A stretch of 64,000 bases of DNA from Balneola sp. (GCA_002720745.1 PBJO01000004.1:3861-67860), one strand, 5' to 3'; counted from the first letter of the stretch, positions 27,541 through 37,366 are shown. Notes: generated by a model not told the origin, from the letters alone. Translations and numbers: made by a program.

Positions 27541-29664
27541 TTGTTGGCGATTTTAGCTGTAGGCTTACCGCTACTACTACATCTATTAAAATTAAGAAAG
27601 GCCAAAAAACTATCATTTTCTACGCTGCAATTTTTCAAAGCTCTGGAACAGACTACTCTACGTCGTGTTGAGATAAAACGCTGGTTATTATTAATGCTCA
27701 GAATGCTGTCTTTAGCCTGTTTAGCCATCGCTTTGGCTCGACCTTTTATACCCCCAAATAGTTTTGGAATAGCTAATCAAAATGCATCGGTAGTTCATGC
27801 TATAATTATCGATAATTCTCCTTCAATGAGTCGAATAGGTCCTCAAGGTCCACTCCTAGAACAAGCACAGACATTGGCTTTAGAGATGATTGATAATGCA
27901 CAAGACAGTGATCGATTTATACTCCAAAGCACCTCTGGCCCCGGATTTTTCAATCATCTATCGGAATCGGTTACTGCTCGAGCACAAGCGCAGGAAATAA
28001 GCATTCAGAGAGGAGGTGATTACCTTGTCAAACGATATGCCGAATTAGTTGAACTTATTCAAAATACACCTTTTGCTCAAAAAAACATCTATTTCATAAC
28101 AGATGGTCAATCAAACAGCCTCGCACCACTGGCGGAGTATTTAAGTCAATTGAATGAAAGTACTGCGGTCAACCAGGCCATACGCCCACCTATACCTACC
28201 ACAATTATTGCTCTCGCAGACGCTAGCATCCAGAACACTTATGTGTCTAAGGTTGAACTTTCTTCAAACATGATGGGTATTAACATTCCGTTGGAACTGT
28301 TTATAGAGGTACACAATGCCAGCCCCATCCCCATTGCCAATCAATTCTTGACCCTTGAATTTAATAACCAACAAGTGGGGCAATATACCCTAAGTTTAAC
28401 GGCTGATGAGTCAAGAACACTTAGTTTCGAAATAGTTCCTAGATCTACTGGATCAAACACGGGGCTACTAAGATTAGAAGGAGATGAATTTGGACTAGAT
28501 AATAAGAGAGCTATATCATTGTTTATTCCCGATAAACGAAATATCCTTTGGCTAGAAGAAGCTAGCGAACCTCTAGATCTAAGCTCCCCTCTAGAATTGG
28601 TCATTCAAGCTTTATCTACTCCTCAAAATCCAAGTTCTAGTAATTTTAATGTTATCAAAAGAACACTTGATAGTTGGGATAAACAGGAACTTGAGGAGTT
28701 CGATGCTGTACTTATTCAGGGGCTCACCCAAATTCCAGATAGGCTGGTGAACAGTCTTTTACCCTGGGTTCAAAATGGTCATGGTCTATGGGTAATTCCT
28801 AGTAAAACCAGTCAATTAACCAGTTATAACCGATTTTTATCATCGTTTAATGCCGGGCAGTTCGTGGGGCAGATTGGCAACTATGGTAGCTACGAAGTGC
28901 AAACAAAGGCCGATGAACTCATTGAAAATCATCAGTTATTTGACGGTCTTTTTGAAAGAGAAGAACGCGAGAAATTAGAAATAGATCCCATTTCAATTTA
29001 TTATCAGTTCAAGCATAATACCTCGGGAGCAGATGGTGGATATAATTTAATCCTAAACAGTTTTGGAGACCCTTTGTTATTCAATAAAACCTTTGGTAAC
29101 GGGCAATTATTAGTCTCAAGTATAGGCTATGACCCAGGATTCACTAATATTCAACTAAAAGCCATATTCCCGCCACTACTTTACCGAGCACTCGTTTTCA
29201 TGAGTTCAAGTCAACAGAGTGGCTTAGATGAACATGAACTTGGTAGCGCCATAGAAATCAATGACGGTCGGCGTTTGGCGGGTGCCCTATTTGTGCAAGG
29301 TAATAAAACTTGGCCCGCAAGAGAGCAACAAAGCAACAATAGAATTCGTTTTAGTAGTGACGATCAAGAGTGGGAACCCGGTTGGATTCAATTGAAAAAC
29401 GATACAAACCAACGAAACATAGCACTATTATCACCTATAAGTGAGTCTATTTTTTCTACATATGATAAGCAAACTTGGGAAACAAGAATTTCAGATAGTC
29501 CTTATCTAAGTCTAGAAGAGCTTAGCAGTGAGCAGCTGAGTACCGAAATACAGGCAATCAGTTTTGGACGAGAAATTTGGACTTGGTTTTTATTTGCTGG
29601 CCTCCTATTTCTTATATTGGAAACCATGGTTACTATATTTTATACTCCACAACAATATGAATGA
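27541..29664 (+). CDS. BatA-like protein with VWA domain (start disrupted by apparent frameshift)
   Basis: 707 residues from the TTG at 27541. The N-terminus is the BatA type: hydrophobic LAVGLPLLLHLLKLRKAKKL, then FSTLQFFKALEQTTLRRVEI and a second membrane helix. A VWA domain follows with the MIDAS motif DNSPSMS (about residue 92). A large periplasmic region and a C-terminal membrane helix (WTWFLFAGLLFLILETM) complete it. The family start would be MSFLNPFFLLAIL, and this is spelled by the ATG at 27518 except that the T tract before GTTGGCG has seven T where eight are needed. The ATG frame therefore stops within 13 codons. Either a sequencing error, slippage, or a true TTG start. BatA relatives support envelope integrity. 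Confidence 0.85.
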   Translation: MLAILAVGLPLLLHLLKLRKAKKLSFSTLQFFKALEQTTLRRVEIKRWLLLMLRMLSLACLAIALARPFIPPNSFGIANQNASVVHAIIIDNSPSMSRIGPQGPLLEQAQTLALEMIDNAQDSDRFILQSTSGPGFFNHLSESVTARAQAQEISIQRGGDYLVKRYAELVELIQNTPFAQKNIYFITDGQSNSLAPLAEYLSQLNESTAVNQAIRPPIPTTIIALADASIQNTYVSKVELSSNMMGINIPLELFIEVHNASPIPIANQFLTLEFNNQQVGQYTLSLTADESRTLSFEIVPRSTGSNTGLLRLEGDEFGLDNKRAISLFIPDKRNILWLEEASEPLDLSSPLELVIQALSTPQNPSSSNFNVIKRTLDSWDKQELEEFDAVLIQGLTQIPDRLVNSLLPWVQNGHGLWVIPSKTSQLTSYNRFLSSFNAGQFVGQIGNYGSYEVQTKADELIENHQLFDGLFEREEREKLEIDPISIYYQFKHNTSGADGGYNLILNSFGDPLLFNKTFGNGQLLVSSIGYDPGFTNIQLKAIFPPLLYRALVFMSSSQQSGLDEHELGSAIEINDGRRLAGALFVQGNKTWPAREQQSNNRIRFSSDDQEWEPGWIQLKNDTNQRNIALLSPISESIFSTYDKQTWETRISDSPYLSLEELSSEQLSTEIQAISFGREIWTWFLFAGLLFLILETMVTIFYTPQQYE

Positions 29665-30238
29665 GTTTTTAGTCCATTTTTTTTCTGTTTTATTGGTTGT
29701 GTTTTCACTAGCTTCAACTTTGATGGCGTGTTATTCACTTAGTAATAAATTTAGGCTACGAGGGGTACGTCTACACTGGCAAGCGGGCAAACTTATGGGA
29801 TATCCACTTTTTGCCACAGTTTTTTTATTACTCATAGGCCTACTCTCGATTACCTCAGTTTTTATTCTCCAAGATAGCCTACACTCCTCTATATTTTTAG
29901 GCTATTTTTGGATAGGTACCATGTGGTTTATCTCAAGCTACCTCAGTTCCAAGCACTATATCACCGACCACGGAATAGTAAAGAACATTAACGATCCGGC
30001 TCAGACCATCCCTTGGTATCATATCGTTGATTATGTAGAACATCCTACTGACAAAGGCATACTATATATGTTCTCTTATTCCCAACCTAATTCATATGAA
30101 CAAGAACATTTTAATCAACTGCGCATTGAAGTTCCTCACTTATATACTTCGAAATTTAATAAAATTATTTCCCTTAAGTTGCACATAAAGGTCGACGAAA
30201 CAGTACCAAAAATAAATTGGGAAAATTTTCAATCCTAA
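29657..30238 (+). CDS. Small membrane protein with a C-terminal PH-like segment, unknown function
   Basis: 193 residues from the ATG at 29657, which overlaps the end of the BatA-like gene by eight bases and so implies coupling. Three hydrophobic helices are visible: about residues 5-27, 46-69 and 76-93. They are followed by a soluble part with HYITDHGIVKNINDPAQTIPWYHIVDYVE. That last stretch resembles bacterial PH-like or DUF5673-like domains, where a membrane pair precedes an 'IPW..I..Y' core; this is only a resemblance. Neighbours suggest an envelope role. I do not recognise the gene. Confidence 0.75.
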   Translation: MNEFLVHFFSVLLVVFSLASTLMACYSLSNKFRLRGVRLHWQAGKLMGYPLFATVFLLLIGLLSITSVFILQDSLHSSIFLGYFWIGTMWFISSYLSSKHYITDHGIVKNINDPAQTIPWYHIVDYVEHPTDKGILYMFSYSQPNSYEQEHFNQLRIEVPHLYTSKFNKIISLKLHIKVDETVPKINWENFQS

Positions 30239-30284
30239 ATTCTTCTATTGCTCTTAATTTTCATATTAGCTCATAAGGAATCAA

Positions 30285-31571
30285 TTGCTGGACAATGTTA
30301 AAAACTCTGATATTGAAAAAGAAAAAGTACTATTAGTTGGTATTTATAGCCTTAGTTCGGAAAAATTTCAGGCACAGGAACACCTCGAGGAATTAGCATT
30401 ACTCTCTTGCACTGCCGGTGGCAAACCTGTAGCCAAGGTACTCCAACAGCGTAACAAACCGGACGTTAGCAGTTACGTTGGAAAAGGAAAACTGAATGAA
30501 ATAAATGGGCAGATAAATGCTCTTGGGGCAAAAACGATTATATTTGATGATGATTTAAGCCCAACTCAGATTAGGAATGTAGAAAAAGTTACCAATGCAA
30601 AAGTATTGGATCGAAGTGCTCTCATTTTGGATATTTTTGCATCAAGAGCGCAAACAGCCGCTGCCAAAACACAGGTTGAATTAGCCCAATTACAATATTT
30701 ATTACCTCGACTGACTCGTTACTGGACTCACCTCTCACGTCAAAGTGGGGGCATCGGAACCAAAGGACCTGGTGAAACCCAGATAGAAACCGATCGGCGA
30801 ATTATTGGCCAGCGAATTGGGGTGCTAAAATCAAAATTAGAAAAGCTCGACAAGCAGCGAACTACTCAGCGAAAAAGTAGAAATCAAATGACTCGAGTAT
30901 CCCTGGTGGGCTATACCAATGCAGGTAAATCTACGCTTATGAATGCCTTAACAAACAGCTGCGTTATTGCTGAAAATAGACTCTTTGCCACCCTTGATTC
31001 CACGGTTCGAAGACACCAACTCAAGAGTCAAGAAATTCTCCTTTCTGACACTGTAGGCTTCATTAGAAAGCTTCCTCACCATCTTGTTCAAAGCTTCAAA
31101 TCTACTTTAGACGAAGTACGAGAAGCTGATCTTCTTATCCACCTGGTAGATGGAAGCTCGAAAATGGTTCATGAATACATAGAAGTAGTACAACAAACTC
31201 TTAAAGAATTAAAATCGAATAGAAAACAAACTCTCCTGGTATTCAACAAAGTAGATCGCATTGATGATGAACAACACGAAATGCTCCGGGCTGAGTATCC
31301 AAGTGCCTTGTATATATCTTCAGTTCGAGGGATAGGAATTAGCCAGCTTGAAGAAGCTATTGAACAAAAAATTGTATCTAAGTACATACAGATGGAGCTC
31401 AATATTCCAATTCAAGCCTATAAAGCTGTGGCATTCATACATCAACATGCCAACGTAGAAAAAGAAAAATACACCGATGAATATGTACACATATCTTGTA
31501 GAATTGACGAAAAAGATTTCAAGCAATTATCCAAGATGTTGAATACTATAGAGTACGGTACTGAAACCTGA
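30285..31571 (+). CDS. hflX: Ribosome-splitting GTPase HflX
   Basis: 428 residues. The N-terminal HflX domain has PDVSSYVGKGKLNEI and FDDDLSPTQIRNVE, then the linker SGGIGTKGPGETQIETDRR. The G domain has G1 GYTNAGKST (about 209), G3 DTVGFIRKLPHHLVQSFKST (about 254) and G4 FNKVD (about 319). HflX splits stalled or hibernating ribosomes after stress. The start is TTG at 30285, backed by AAGGAA seven bases upstream; no ATG is placed to replace it. It lies 46 bases after the membrane-protein gene. The hfq/hflKC genes of proteobacterial clusters are absent. Confidence 0.95.
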   Translation: MLDNVKNSDIEKEKVLLVGIYSLSSEKFQAQEHLEELALLSCTAGGKPVAKVLQQRNKPDVSSYVGKGKLNEINGQINALGAKTIIFDDDLSPTQIRNVEKVTNAKVLDRSALILDIFASRAQTAAAKTQVELAQLQYLLPRLTRYWTHLSRQSGGIGTKGPGETQIETDRRIIGQRIGVLKSKLEKLDKQRTTQRKSRNQMTRVSLVGYTNAGKSTLMNALTNSCVIAENRLFATLDSTVRRHQLKSQEILLSDTVGFIRKLPHHLVQSFKSTLDEVREADLLIHLVDGSSKMVHEYIEVVQQTLKELKSNRKQTLLVFNKVDRIDDEQHEMLRAEYPSALYISSVRGIGISQLEEAIEQKIVSKYIQMELNIPIQAYKAVAFIHQHANVEKEKYTDEYVHISCRIDEKDFKQLSKMLNTIEYGTET

Positions 31572-31619
31572 TAATAACCTATTTGAATCTATTAATTCAA
31601 TTGCTGTAATTATTATAAA

Positions 31620-32300
31620 ATGACCATTTTATTAGAACAATATATTTCTGGATTAGAGTTAGACGCAAGTTTAGCTGAAGCTAAAGCTTGGGCAGAGCGC
31701 ACTCAATTAAACTCTCTCATCATCACAAATGATGGGCGGTTTATTGGTATGTTAGACGCACAGTTTTTAATGGATGATAATTTTGGTCAAGAATTAAATC
31801 GTCTAGATGATTACATCAATGCCTATCCTGAAGAAGTTCAACAAGGAGCATACATATGCGTGCAAGCTCATATCTTCAATGCAGCTGAAGCCTTCAGCAA
31901 TGTGTTAAATGACCACCTCGCTGTGGTAGATCATGACCATAATTATATAGGCATACGCTCACGCAATGATGTACTTGAGGAATTGAGTGAGTTTTTAAAC
32001 ATGAGCCAAAAAGGGACGGTAATAGACGTGCATATTCCATCCAAGGAACCCATGATTAGTGAAATTATCCGATTGGTAGAAACCGAAGGCGTTCATGTCA
32101 AAACTGTAACAGTGCAACAACCCAAAATAGAAGAGAAACACTGTAGGTTAACAATCAAATTTGAAAATGAAGAGGTATCTAATGCCATCTCCACTTTGGA
32201 GCGATTTGGATATACCGTATACATTCCCGACAGAGATTTGCAGCGAGATATAGATTTTCATGAACGAGCCAATGAACTCATTCGACTTTTGGAATTATAA
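31620..32300 (+). CDS. CBS-domain protein
   Basis: 226 residues with two CBS-type repeats. The first (about 1-60) has LNSLIITNDGRFIGMLDAQFL; the second (about 75-125) has DHLAVVDHDHNYIGIRSRNDVL. A C-terminal alpha/beta part (about 130-226), with GTVIDVHIPSKEPMISEIIR and LTIKFENEEVSNAISTLERF, is ACT-like. Such proteins usually sense adenine nucleotides and have no transport partner; here no channel or enzyme is fused. The downstream TPR gene begins 41 bases before this stop, so the two are probably coupled. The ligand and target are unknown. Confidence 0.85.
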   Translation: MTILLEQYISGLELDASLAEAKAWAERTQLNSLIITNDGRFIGMLDAQFLMDDNFGQELNRLDDYINAYPEEVQQGAYICVQAHIFNAAEAFSNVLNDHLAVVDHDHNYIGIRSRNDVLEELSEFLNMSQKGTVIDVHIPSKEPMISEIIRLVETEGVHVKTVTVQQPKIEEKHCRLTIKFENEEVSNAISTLERFGYTVYIPDRDLQRDIDFHERANELIRLLEL

Positions 32301-35300
32301 ACTATTTAGCCAGAAGCTATTAGCACCTTCATCAAAGCGTAAGGTAGTTAATGCTAAACCAACCGTTTTTAATACGACTAATTGGCTCATCTATTCCTTA
32401 ACTGTCCTGGTATTATGGTTATTTACCACTGCTTTGAGTTCTAGCTTAGCTCAGACACAGAACCTCCTGACTCCAGAGACACAAAAATTCCACAATGCTG
32501 TAGAAGCTTATAAACAAGGGCGGTTCGAAAAGGCCTCCGAAGAACTTAAACGCCTTGCAGAGGCATCGTCCACATCGTCCACCTTGGAAATGAAAATAAA
32601 ATATTATTGGACGCGAAGTCAAATAGCCCTAGATTCAAAAAAAACTGAACTTTACATCGAGGACTTCATATTAAAGTATCCGGGGAGTGCTGAATCCGGC
32701 ACCCTACTCATTGAACTGGGCCACCACAAGATACGCTTAGAAAGGTACTCAGAAGCAGTTCGGCATTACCAAGACGCTCTGGACTCTGGTTTAGATTCCA
32801 TTATGGCAGCCCAGGTTCACTATTGGAAAGCTGAAACCTTGGCAGAAGCAGGTGATTATGATGGTTCTCGTACAGAATTTCTGTTATTGGCAGATAGCTT
32901 TCCTTCATCAGAATGGTCTGCTAAAGCCCTATATGCCCGAGGACGTTTATTTTTATCGGAAAATCGATATGATTCTACTTCAACTGCCTTTGAACTACTA
33001 AAAGAACGCTATCCCAATGATCCCGTCACCCGTGGGGTAGGTACCGCCTTGGGTGAATCGTACTACCAACAGGGCCGTTATGAGGAAGCGATTCAAGCAC
33101 TAGATGCTCAAATGATATTTCTAGATGATATATCTATTATAAAGGCACTATTTTTAACGGCCGAAGCACATAACTATTTAGGGAATTATGATGAAGCTAT
33201 TAAGGATTATTTACGCTACTTAAACCTCACGAAAGGAACCGAGAGGGAAGCCCCTGCCCATTATGGATTGGGATGGCTGTATCACCATCAAGGAATTTAT
33301 CATTGGGCAGCTCAATCATTTGAAAGAGCTATAATTGGCAATAACCTGCAATCCCGGAAAGCTTTGTATTACGAAGCAGTCAACCATAAACTATCTGGGA
33401 ATTTCCAACGAGCGATGAACACCTTTAAAGAGTTTGGTGATCGCTATAAAGAAGGCATGTGGGTAGAGCAAGCCTACTATGAGTGGGGGATCTCCGCATT
33501 TGAGGCCGGTAATTATAATGGGGCTATTACCATTTTACTCAATCTCATACGCCAACAAGACAGTCTGAGTAATGGTGCTCAAGTGTATACCCTTCTTGGT
33601 GAAATATTCTATGCCAACAACGAATATACTTCGGCTATTACTGCTTTTGAACATGCAGAAACCATTGGTAAAGTAAATCCTAGCTTGCGAAGGCAGGCAC
33701 AATTTCAAAAAGCTTGGGTATTACACCGAAATCAAGCTTTCGAACAAGCTCAACCACTTTTTGAAAGCGTGTATGCGGAAGCCCCAAGAGCTGAATTAGG
33801 TGCTGAAGCATTATTTTGGAGCGCCGATAGTTATTATAAATTGGATCAATTTGGTGAGGCATCTAATCGATTTAAAACCTTTACAGAATATTTTCCTACC
33901 CACGAAATGATGGGAGCTGCCCTATACTCTTTAGGTTGGTGCTATTTTAAATTAGGAAATTTTGAAGCGGCCGTAGAACCTTTGGAGACTTTTTTAGAAA
34001 AGTATGAAGCCCCCCCGATAGCACTCTTTCCGTACGATACCGACACTCAACTTCGCATAGGTGATGCCTACTATGCTCTAGGACAGTATCGTAAATCCAT
34101 TGAATTCTATAACAAAGCGATAGGTGCTGAACCAGGTGGAGACTATGCTATGTTTCAGGTAGCAAACTCTTATTACAGAGCCAATAGAACTTTTGAGGCG
34201 GTGAGCACCTTTCGCCGCTTGCTGCGTATCTATCCATTTAGTAGACTACGTGAACAAGCCCAGTATAATGTAGCTTATATTTATATGACTACCGGGAATA
34301 ACGAACAAGCCATAGAAGAGTTTGAAACGGTCATTAACCGCTACCCAGGGACAGAATGGGCTGCAAGAGCTCAATATAATATTGGAGATGCCCATTACAA
34401 TATAGGTGAATATGAGCTGGCAGTTGGGGCATATCAACAGGTGCTTAATCGATACCCACGCAGTTCATACATTATACAGGCAATCAATGGTATTCAATAT
34501 GCTCAACTATCATCGGGTAAAATGGATAGTTCATCAGTTATTTTAGAAGAATTTCTAAGCGATAATCCACAGAGTAATACAGCAGATCGTTTACGATTCC
34601 GCCAGGCTGAAAATACATTTCAGAGTGGTGACTACCCAACAGCTATTAAAGAATTTAGACAGTATCTTCGCGTAACAAATTCCGATCAATTAGTACCCCA
34701 AGTCTATGCAAATTTGGGAGAGTCGTATAAACAAATAGGCGAGGAAGATAGAGCTATTGAAGCTTATAAACAGATTATAAGTGACTTCCCCCAATCAAAG
34801 CAAGCACCTGGTGCTCTAACCTCTCTTGGCTTAATATATTTTGAAAAGGCTGAGTATGAAGCGTCCAATGGATACTTTAATCGCCTTCTTACCATAAGTA
34901 ACCGTTTCCAACAAGAAGCTTATGTGGGAATGGGAAATGCTCGGTTGGGGCAATCTAATTTAGTCGAGGCCAGAGACCAGTTTAAAGCTGCCCTTCAAAT
35001 AAATCCTAAGAATGCAAATGCTCAACTAGGACTGGCTAAAGTTACTTTTGGAGAGTCTAATTATACCGAAGCACGTGATCTACTCTTTGCTATAGCGGAT
35101 CGCAACACCACCGAATTAGGTGCCGAATCGCAATATTTGCTTGGTATCATAAGCAAAATGGAAGGGAATAGTACGCTAGCATTGGAAGAATTTGCAAAAG
35201 TTAAGGTTTTATTCGAGGCCTTTGATGAATGGGTATCCGCTGCATTGTACGATGCAGCCCAAATCCATCTTAATTTGGGTAATACCGGGGAAGCCTCTGG

Positions 35301-35385
35301 TATGCTCAATGAAATCATCGAACGTTATCCTAACACCCCTGTTAGTCAGGCTGCAAACACACTCATCGAACAACAAAATCTTTAG
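32260..35385 (+). CDS. Large tetratricopeptide-repeat protein, probably periplasmic
   Basis: 1041 residues from the ATG at 32260; another ATG lies at 32272. A hydrophobic segment (WLIYSLTVLVLWLFTTALSSS, about residues 42-62) ending in SLAQT looks like a signal peptide with an unusually long 40-residue leader, so the true start may be later or the protein may stay anchored. The rest is an array of more than twenty TPRs, for example YGLGWLYHHQGIYHWAAQSF and AYNVAYIYMTTGNNEQAIEE-like units, of the YbgF/BamD type. It should be a protein-binding scaffold in the envelope. It overlaps the CBS gene and precedes aroA by 14 bases. Confidence 0.85.
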   Translation: MNEPMNSFDFWNYKLFSQKLLAPSSKRKVVNAKPTVFNTTNWLIYSLTVLVLWLFTTALSSSLAQTQNLLTPETQKFHNAVEAYKQGRFEKASEELKRLAEASSTSSTLEMKIKYYWTRSQIALDSKKTELYIEDFILKYPGSAESGTLLIELGHHKIRLERYSEAVRHYQDALDSGLDSIMAAQVHYWKAETLAEAGDYDGSRTEFLLLADSFPSSEWSAKALYARGRLFLSENRYDSTSTAFELLKERYPNDPVTRGVGTALGESYYQQGRYEEAIQALDAQMIFLDDISIIKALFLTAEAHNYLGNYDEAIKDYLRYLNLTKGTEREAPAHYGLGWLYHHQGIYHWAAQSFERAIIGNNLQSRKALYYEAVNHKLSGNFQRAMNTFKEFGDRYKEGMWVEQAYYEWGISAFEAGNYNGAITILLNLIRQQDSLSNGAQVYTLLGEIFYANNEYTSAITAFEHAETIGKVNPSLRRQAQFQKAWVLHRNQAFEQAQPLFESVYAEAPRAELGAEALFWSADSYYKLDQFGEASNRFKTFTEYFPTHEMMGAALYSLGWCYFKLGNFEAAVEPLETFLEKYEAPPIALFPYDTDTQLRIGDAYYALGQYRKSIEFYNKAIGAEPGGDYAMFQVANSYYRANRTFEAVSTFRRLLRIYPFSRLREQAQYNVAYIYMTTGNNEQAIEEFETVINRYPGTEWAARAQYNIGDAHYNIGEYELAVGAYQQVLNRYPRSSYIIQAINGIQYAQLSSGKMDSSSVILEEFLSDNPQSNTADRLRFRQAENTFQSGDYPTAIKEFRQYLRVTNSDQLVPQVYANLGESYKQIGEEDRAIEAYKQIISDFPQSKQAPGALTSLGLIYFEKAEYEASNGYFNRLLTISNRFQQEAYVGMGNARLGQSNLVEARDQFKAALQINPKNANAQLGLAKVTFGESNYTEARDLLFAIADRNTTELGAESQYLLGIISKMEGNSTLALEEFAKVKVLFEAFDEWVSAALYDAAQIHLNLGNTGEASGMLNEIIERYPNTPVSQAANTLIEQQNL

Positions 35386-35399
35386 CCATTTTAGCTTTT

Positions 35400-36692
35400 A
35401 TGTCTTCAAAATCGGTTGCCCCCGCCAATTCCTTGTCTGGGACCATAGCACTTAGTCCTGATAAATCAATTGCACAACGTGCGGCTATTTTTTCATTGCT
35501 GCACGATGGGTCTTCCACTATCTACAACTACTCACAGGCACAAGATCCCCAAACAACCCTAAAATGTGTGCAACATCTAGGTGCAAAGGTTGAAATAGAG
35601 GCCGATAAAATCTGCATCTATGGCGTGGGACGTGAAGGGATATCCGCACTGAAAGGTGAACTGGATTGTGGGAACTCAGGAACAGCCATGCGCCTACTCT
35701 CAGGACTGTTAACAGGAGTAGGTTTATCCATCAAGCTTATTGGGGACCGCAGTCTAAGCGGGCGAACAATGACGCGAATTATTACCCCACTAAAAGAGAT
35801 GGGGGCTCATATTTTAGCCAGAAATGGAGTATTTGCACCCTTATACATTAGCCGAGAAAACCCTTTGAAAGCCTTGGAATTCACCCTGCCTATTCCAAGT
35901 GCTCAATTGAAATCCTGTATTTTATTGGCCGGTCTTTTTGGAGAGGAAGAAAGTTGTGTAATCGAGCCTATTCCAAGCCGAGATCATACTGAACGGTTAC
36001 TACAACTCCGAGTGGAAACAGACGCCCTAGGAATACGTCATATTTATGCCTCTAAATCAGATGTAATACCTGCACAGAATTATCGGATTCCAGGTGATTA
36101 CTCTGCCGCAGCATTTTGGTTGGTAGCGGGTACTATTGTTCCCAATTCGGTCATAACACTCCTGAATGTTGGTTTAAATCCAACTCGTATAGCATCGTTG
36201 CAAATACTAAAAGAAATGGGTGCCCAAGTCAAGATTACTGAGGATGATTCAGATTTTGACGAACCAGTTGCAGAACTCACAGTACAGACCACAGAACTTA
36301 CTGGGATAGATATTCCTTTGGAATGGATACCCAATGCTATTGATGAGCTTCCCATATTAGCAGTGGCTATGGCGTTTGCCAACGGAGAGTCTCATATTCG
36401 TGGTGCTGCTGAACTTCGCCACAAAGAAACCGATCGCATCATGGCTATCACTAAATTATTGGATGCCATTGGCTCATCCTATGTCGAATATAGGGATGGT
36501 CTTAGTATCCAAGGCAACCCTCATTTGGACTTTGACGGAACGCGATTTGAAAGTTTTCATGATCATCGTATTGCTATGGCATCGGCTGTAGCAGCCCTAC
36601 GAGGGAATAAAATGTCATCTATCAAAGATGCTGAAGTTACAGCTGTTTCCTACCCAGAGTTTTGGAATCACTTAGACTTGCTAAGGGATTAA
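35400..36692 (+). CDS. aroA: 3-phosphoshikimate 1-carboxyvinyltransferase (EPSP synthase)
   Basis: 430 residues. Motifs in order are SPDKSIAQRAAI (substrate lysine and serine near the N-terminus), ELDCGNSGTAMRLLSGLL, RDHTERLL, PGDYSAAAFWLVAG, IDELPILAVAMAFANG, RHKETDRIMAI and HDHRIAMA. The enzyme joins PEP to shikimate-3-phosphate in chorismate synthesis. The GNSGTAMR loop keeps the glycine found in glyphosate-sensitive forms. The ATG is 14 bases after the TPR gene stop. No other aro gene is adjacent. Full length with no breaks. Confidence 0.95.
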   Translation: MSSKSVAPANSLSGTIALSPDKSIAQRAAIFSLLHDGSSTIYNYSQAQDPQTTLKCVQHLGAKVEIEADKICIYGVGREGISALKGELDCGNSGTAMRLLSGLLTGVGLSIKLIGDRSLSGRTMTRIITPLKEMGAHILARNGVFAPLYISRENPLKALEFTLPIPSAQLKSCILLAGLFGEEESCVIEPIPSRDHTERLLQLRVETDALGIRHIYASKSDVIPAQNYRIPGDYSAAAFWLVAGTIVPNSVITLLNVGLNPTRIASLQILKEMGAQVKITEDDSDFDEPVAELTVQTTELTGIDIPLEWIPNAIDELPILAVAMAFANGESHIRGAAELRHKETDRIMAITKLLDAIGSSYVEYRDGLSIQGNPHLDFDGTRFESFHDHRIAMASAVAALRGNKMSSIKDAEVTAVSYPEFWNHLDLLRD

Positions 36693-36827
36693 TGATTGTA
36701 TAGTAGCCACTAAAGAAAATTACTCAAATTTGTGGTTTCTTCAGATGTTTATGGCTTTTACCTTGATTTACTTTACAGCATTTTGATTGTCTATCTGGAG
36801 CATTAGCTAGACTCTTCGTGTAATATC

Positions 36828-36844
36828 TGACATTTCGTCGGTCA
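36828..36844. promoter_or_regulatory. Candidate dyad upstream of hsp20
   Basis: In the 230-base gap before hsp20 there is TGACATTTCGTCGGTCA, whose outer four bases TGAC/GTCA are inverted around nine bases. It lies about 80 bases before the hsp20 ATG, where an operator or activator site could sit. It is not a CIRCE element. The match is short and could be chance; I mark it only because the downstream genes are heat-shock genes. Confidence 0.2.
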
Positions 36845-36922
36845 ATTAGGCAGATTCCCATTTCTATGACGCATTTGGTACGGTCATTGCAATAACATCT
36901 TCAAACTATTTAATTATCCATT

Positions 36923-37366
36923 ATGAAAAAAACATCTAATTTTTATGAATTAGGAGAAGAAATAGAAAGGCAGGTTCACAAATTTGGGCAAGAATTTCAC
37001 AATTTCGTTGAAAGAGTAGTACCTACTTCCACAAAGGTTAAAGATTATCGACCCGAAGCTGACCTAATTACTTCGGACAAAAGCTTCAGCATCATAATAG
37101 ATTTACCTGGGCTAACCAAAAAAGAAATTGCAATTACTCGCAAGCAAGATATGCTCACCGTGCGAGGAGAGAAAGAGATAGAATTAGCGGATAATGAACA
37201 ATATGAGCGAAGTGAAAGAAAATCAGGTGCCTTCATACGTTCTTTTGCTATACCAGAAGGAGCCGATGTCACTAAAATCACTGCTAGCTTTAGAAATGGG
37301 GTGTTAACCATACAACTTCCAATAGATAGTGCCAATGAAAAAGCTACTCACATACCCGTGCAATAG
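36923..37366 (+). CDS. Small heat-shock protein (Hsp20/alpha-crystallin family)
   Basis: 147 residues with an alpha-crystallin domain (about 45-140): YRPEADLITSDKSFSIIIDL, DLPGLTKKEIAITRKQDMLT, RSFAIPEGADVTKITASFRN and the GVLTIQLP end strand. A short N-terminal arm is rich in charged and aromatic residues, and the C-terminal tail is short. These ATP-independent holdases keep unfolding proteins soluble for DnaK. dnaK begins 72 bases downstream on the same strand, which fits a shared heat response. A 230-base upstream gap gives room for a promoter. Confidence 0.93.
   Translation: MKKTSNFYELGEEIERQVHKFGQEFHNFVERVVPTSTKVKDYRPEADLITSDKSFSIIIDLPGLTKKEIAITRKQDMLTVRGEKEIELADNEQYERSERKSGAFIRSFAIPEGADVTKITASFRNGVLTIQLPIDSANEKATHIPVQ

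Noticed and set aside
36693-36922. CIRCE element before hsp20
   Set aside because: No TTAGCACTC-N9-GAGTGCTAA or near match; GCATTAGC is present only by chance resemblance.
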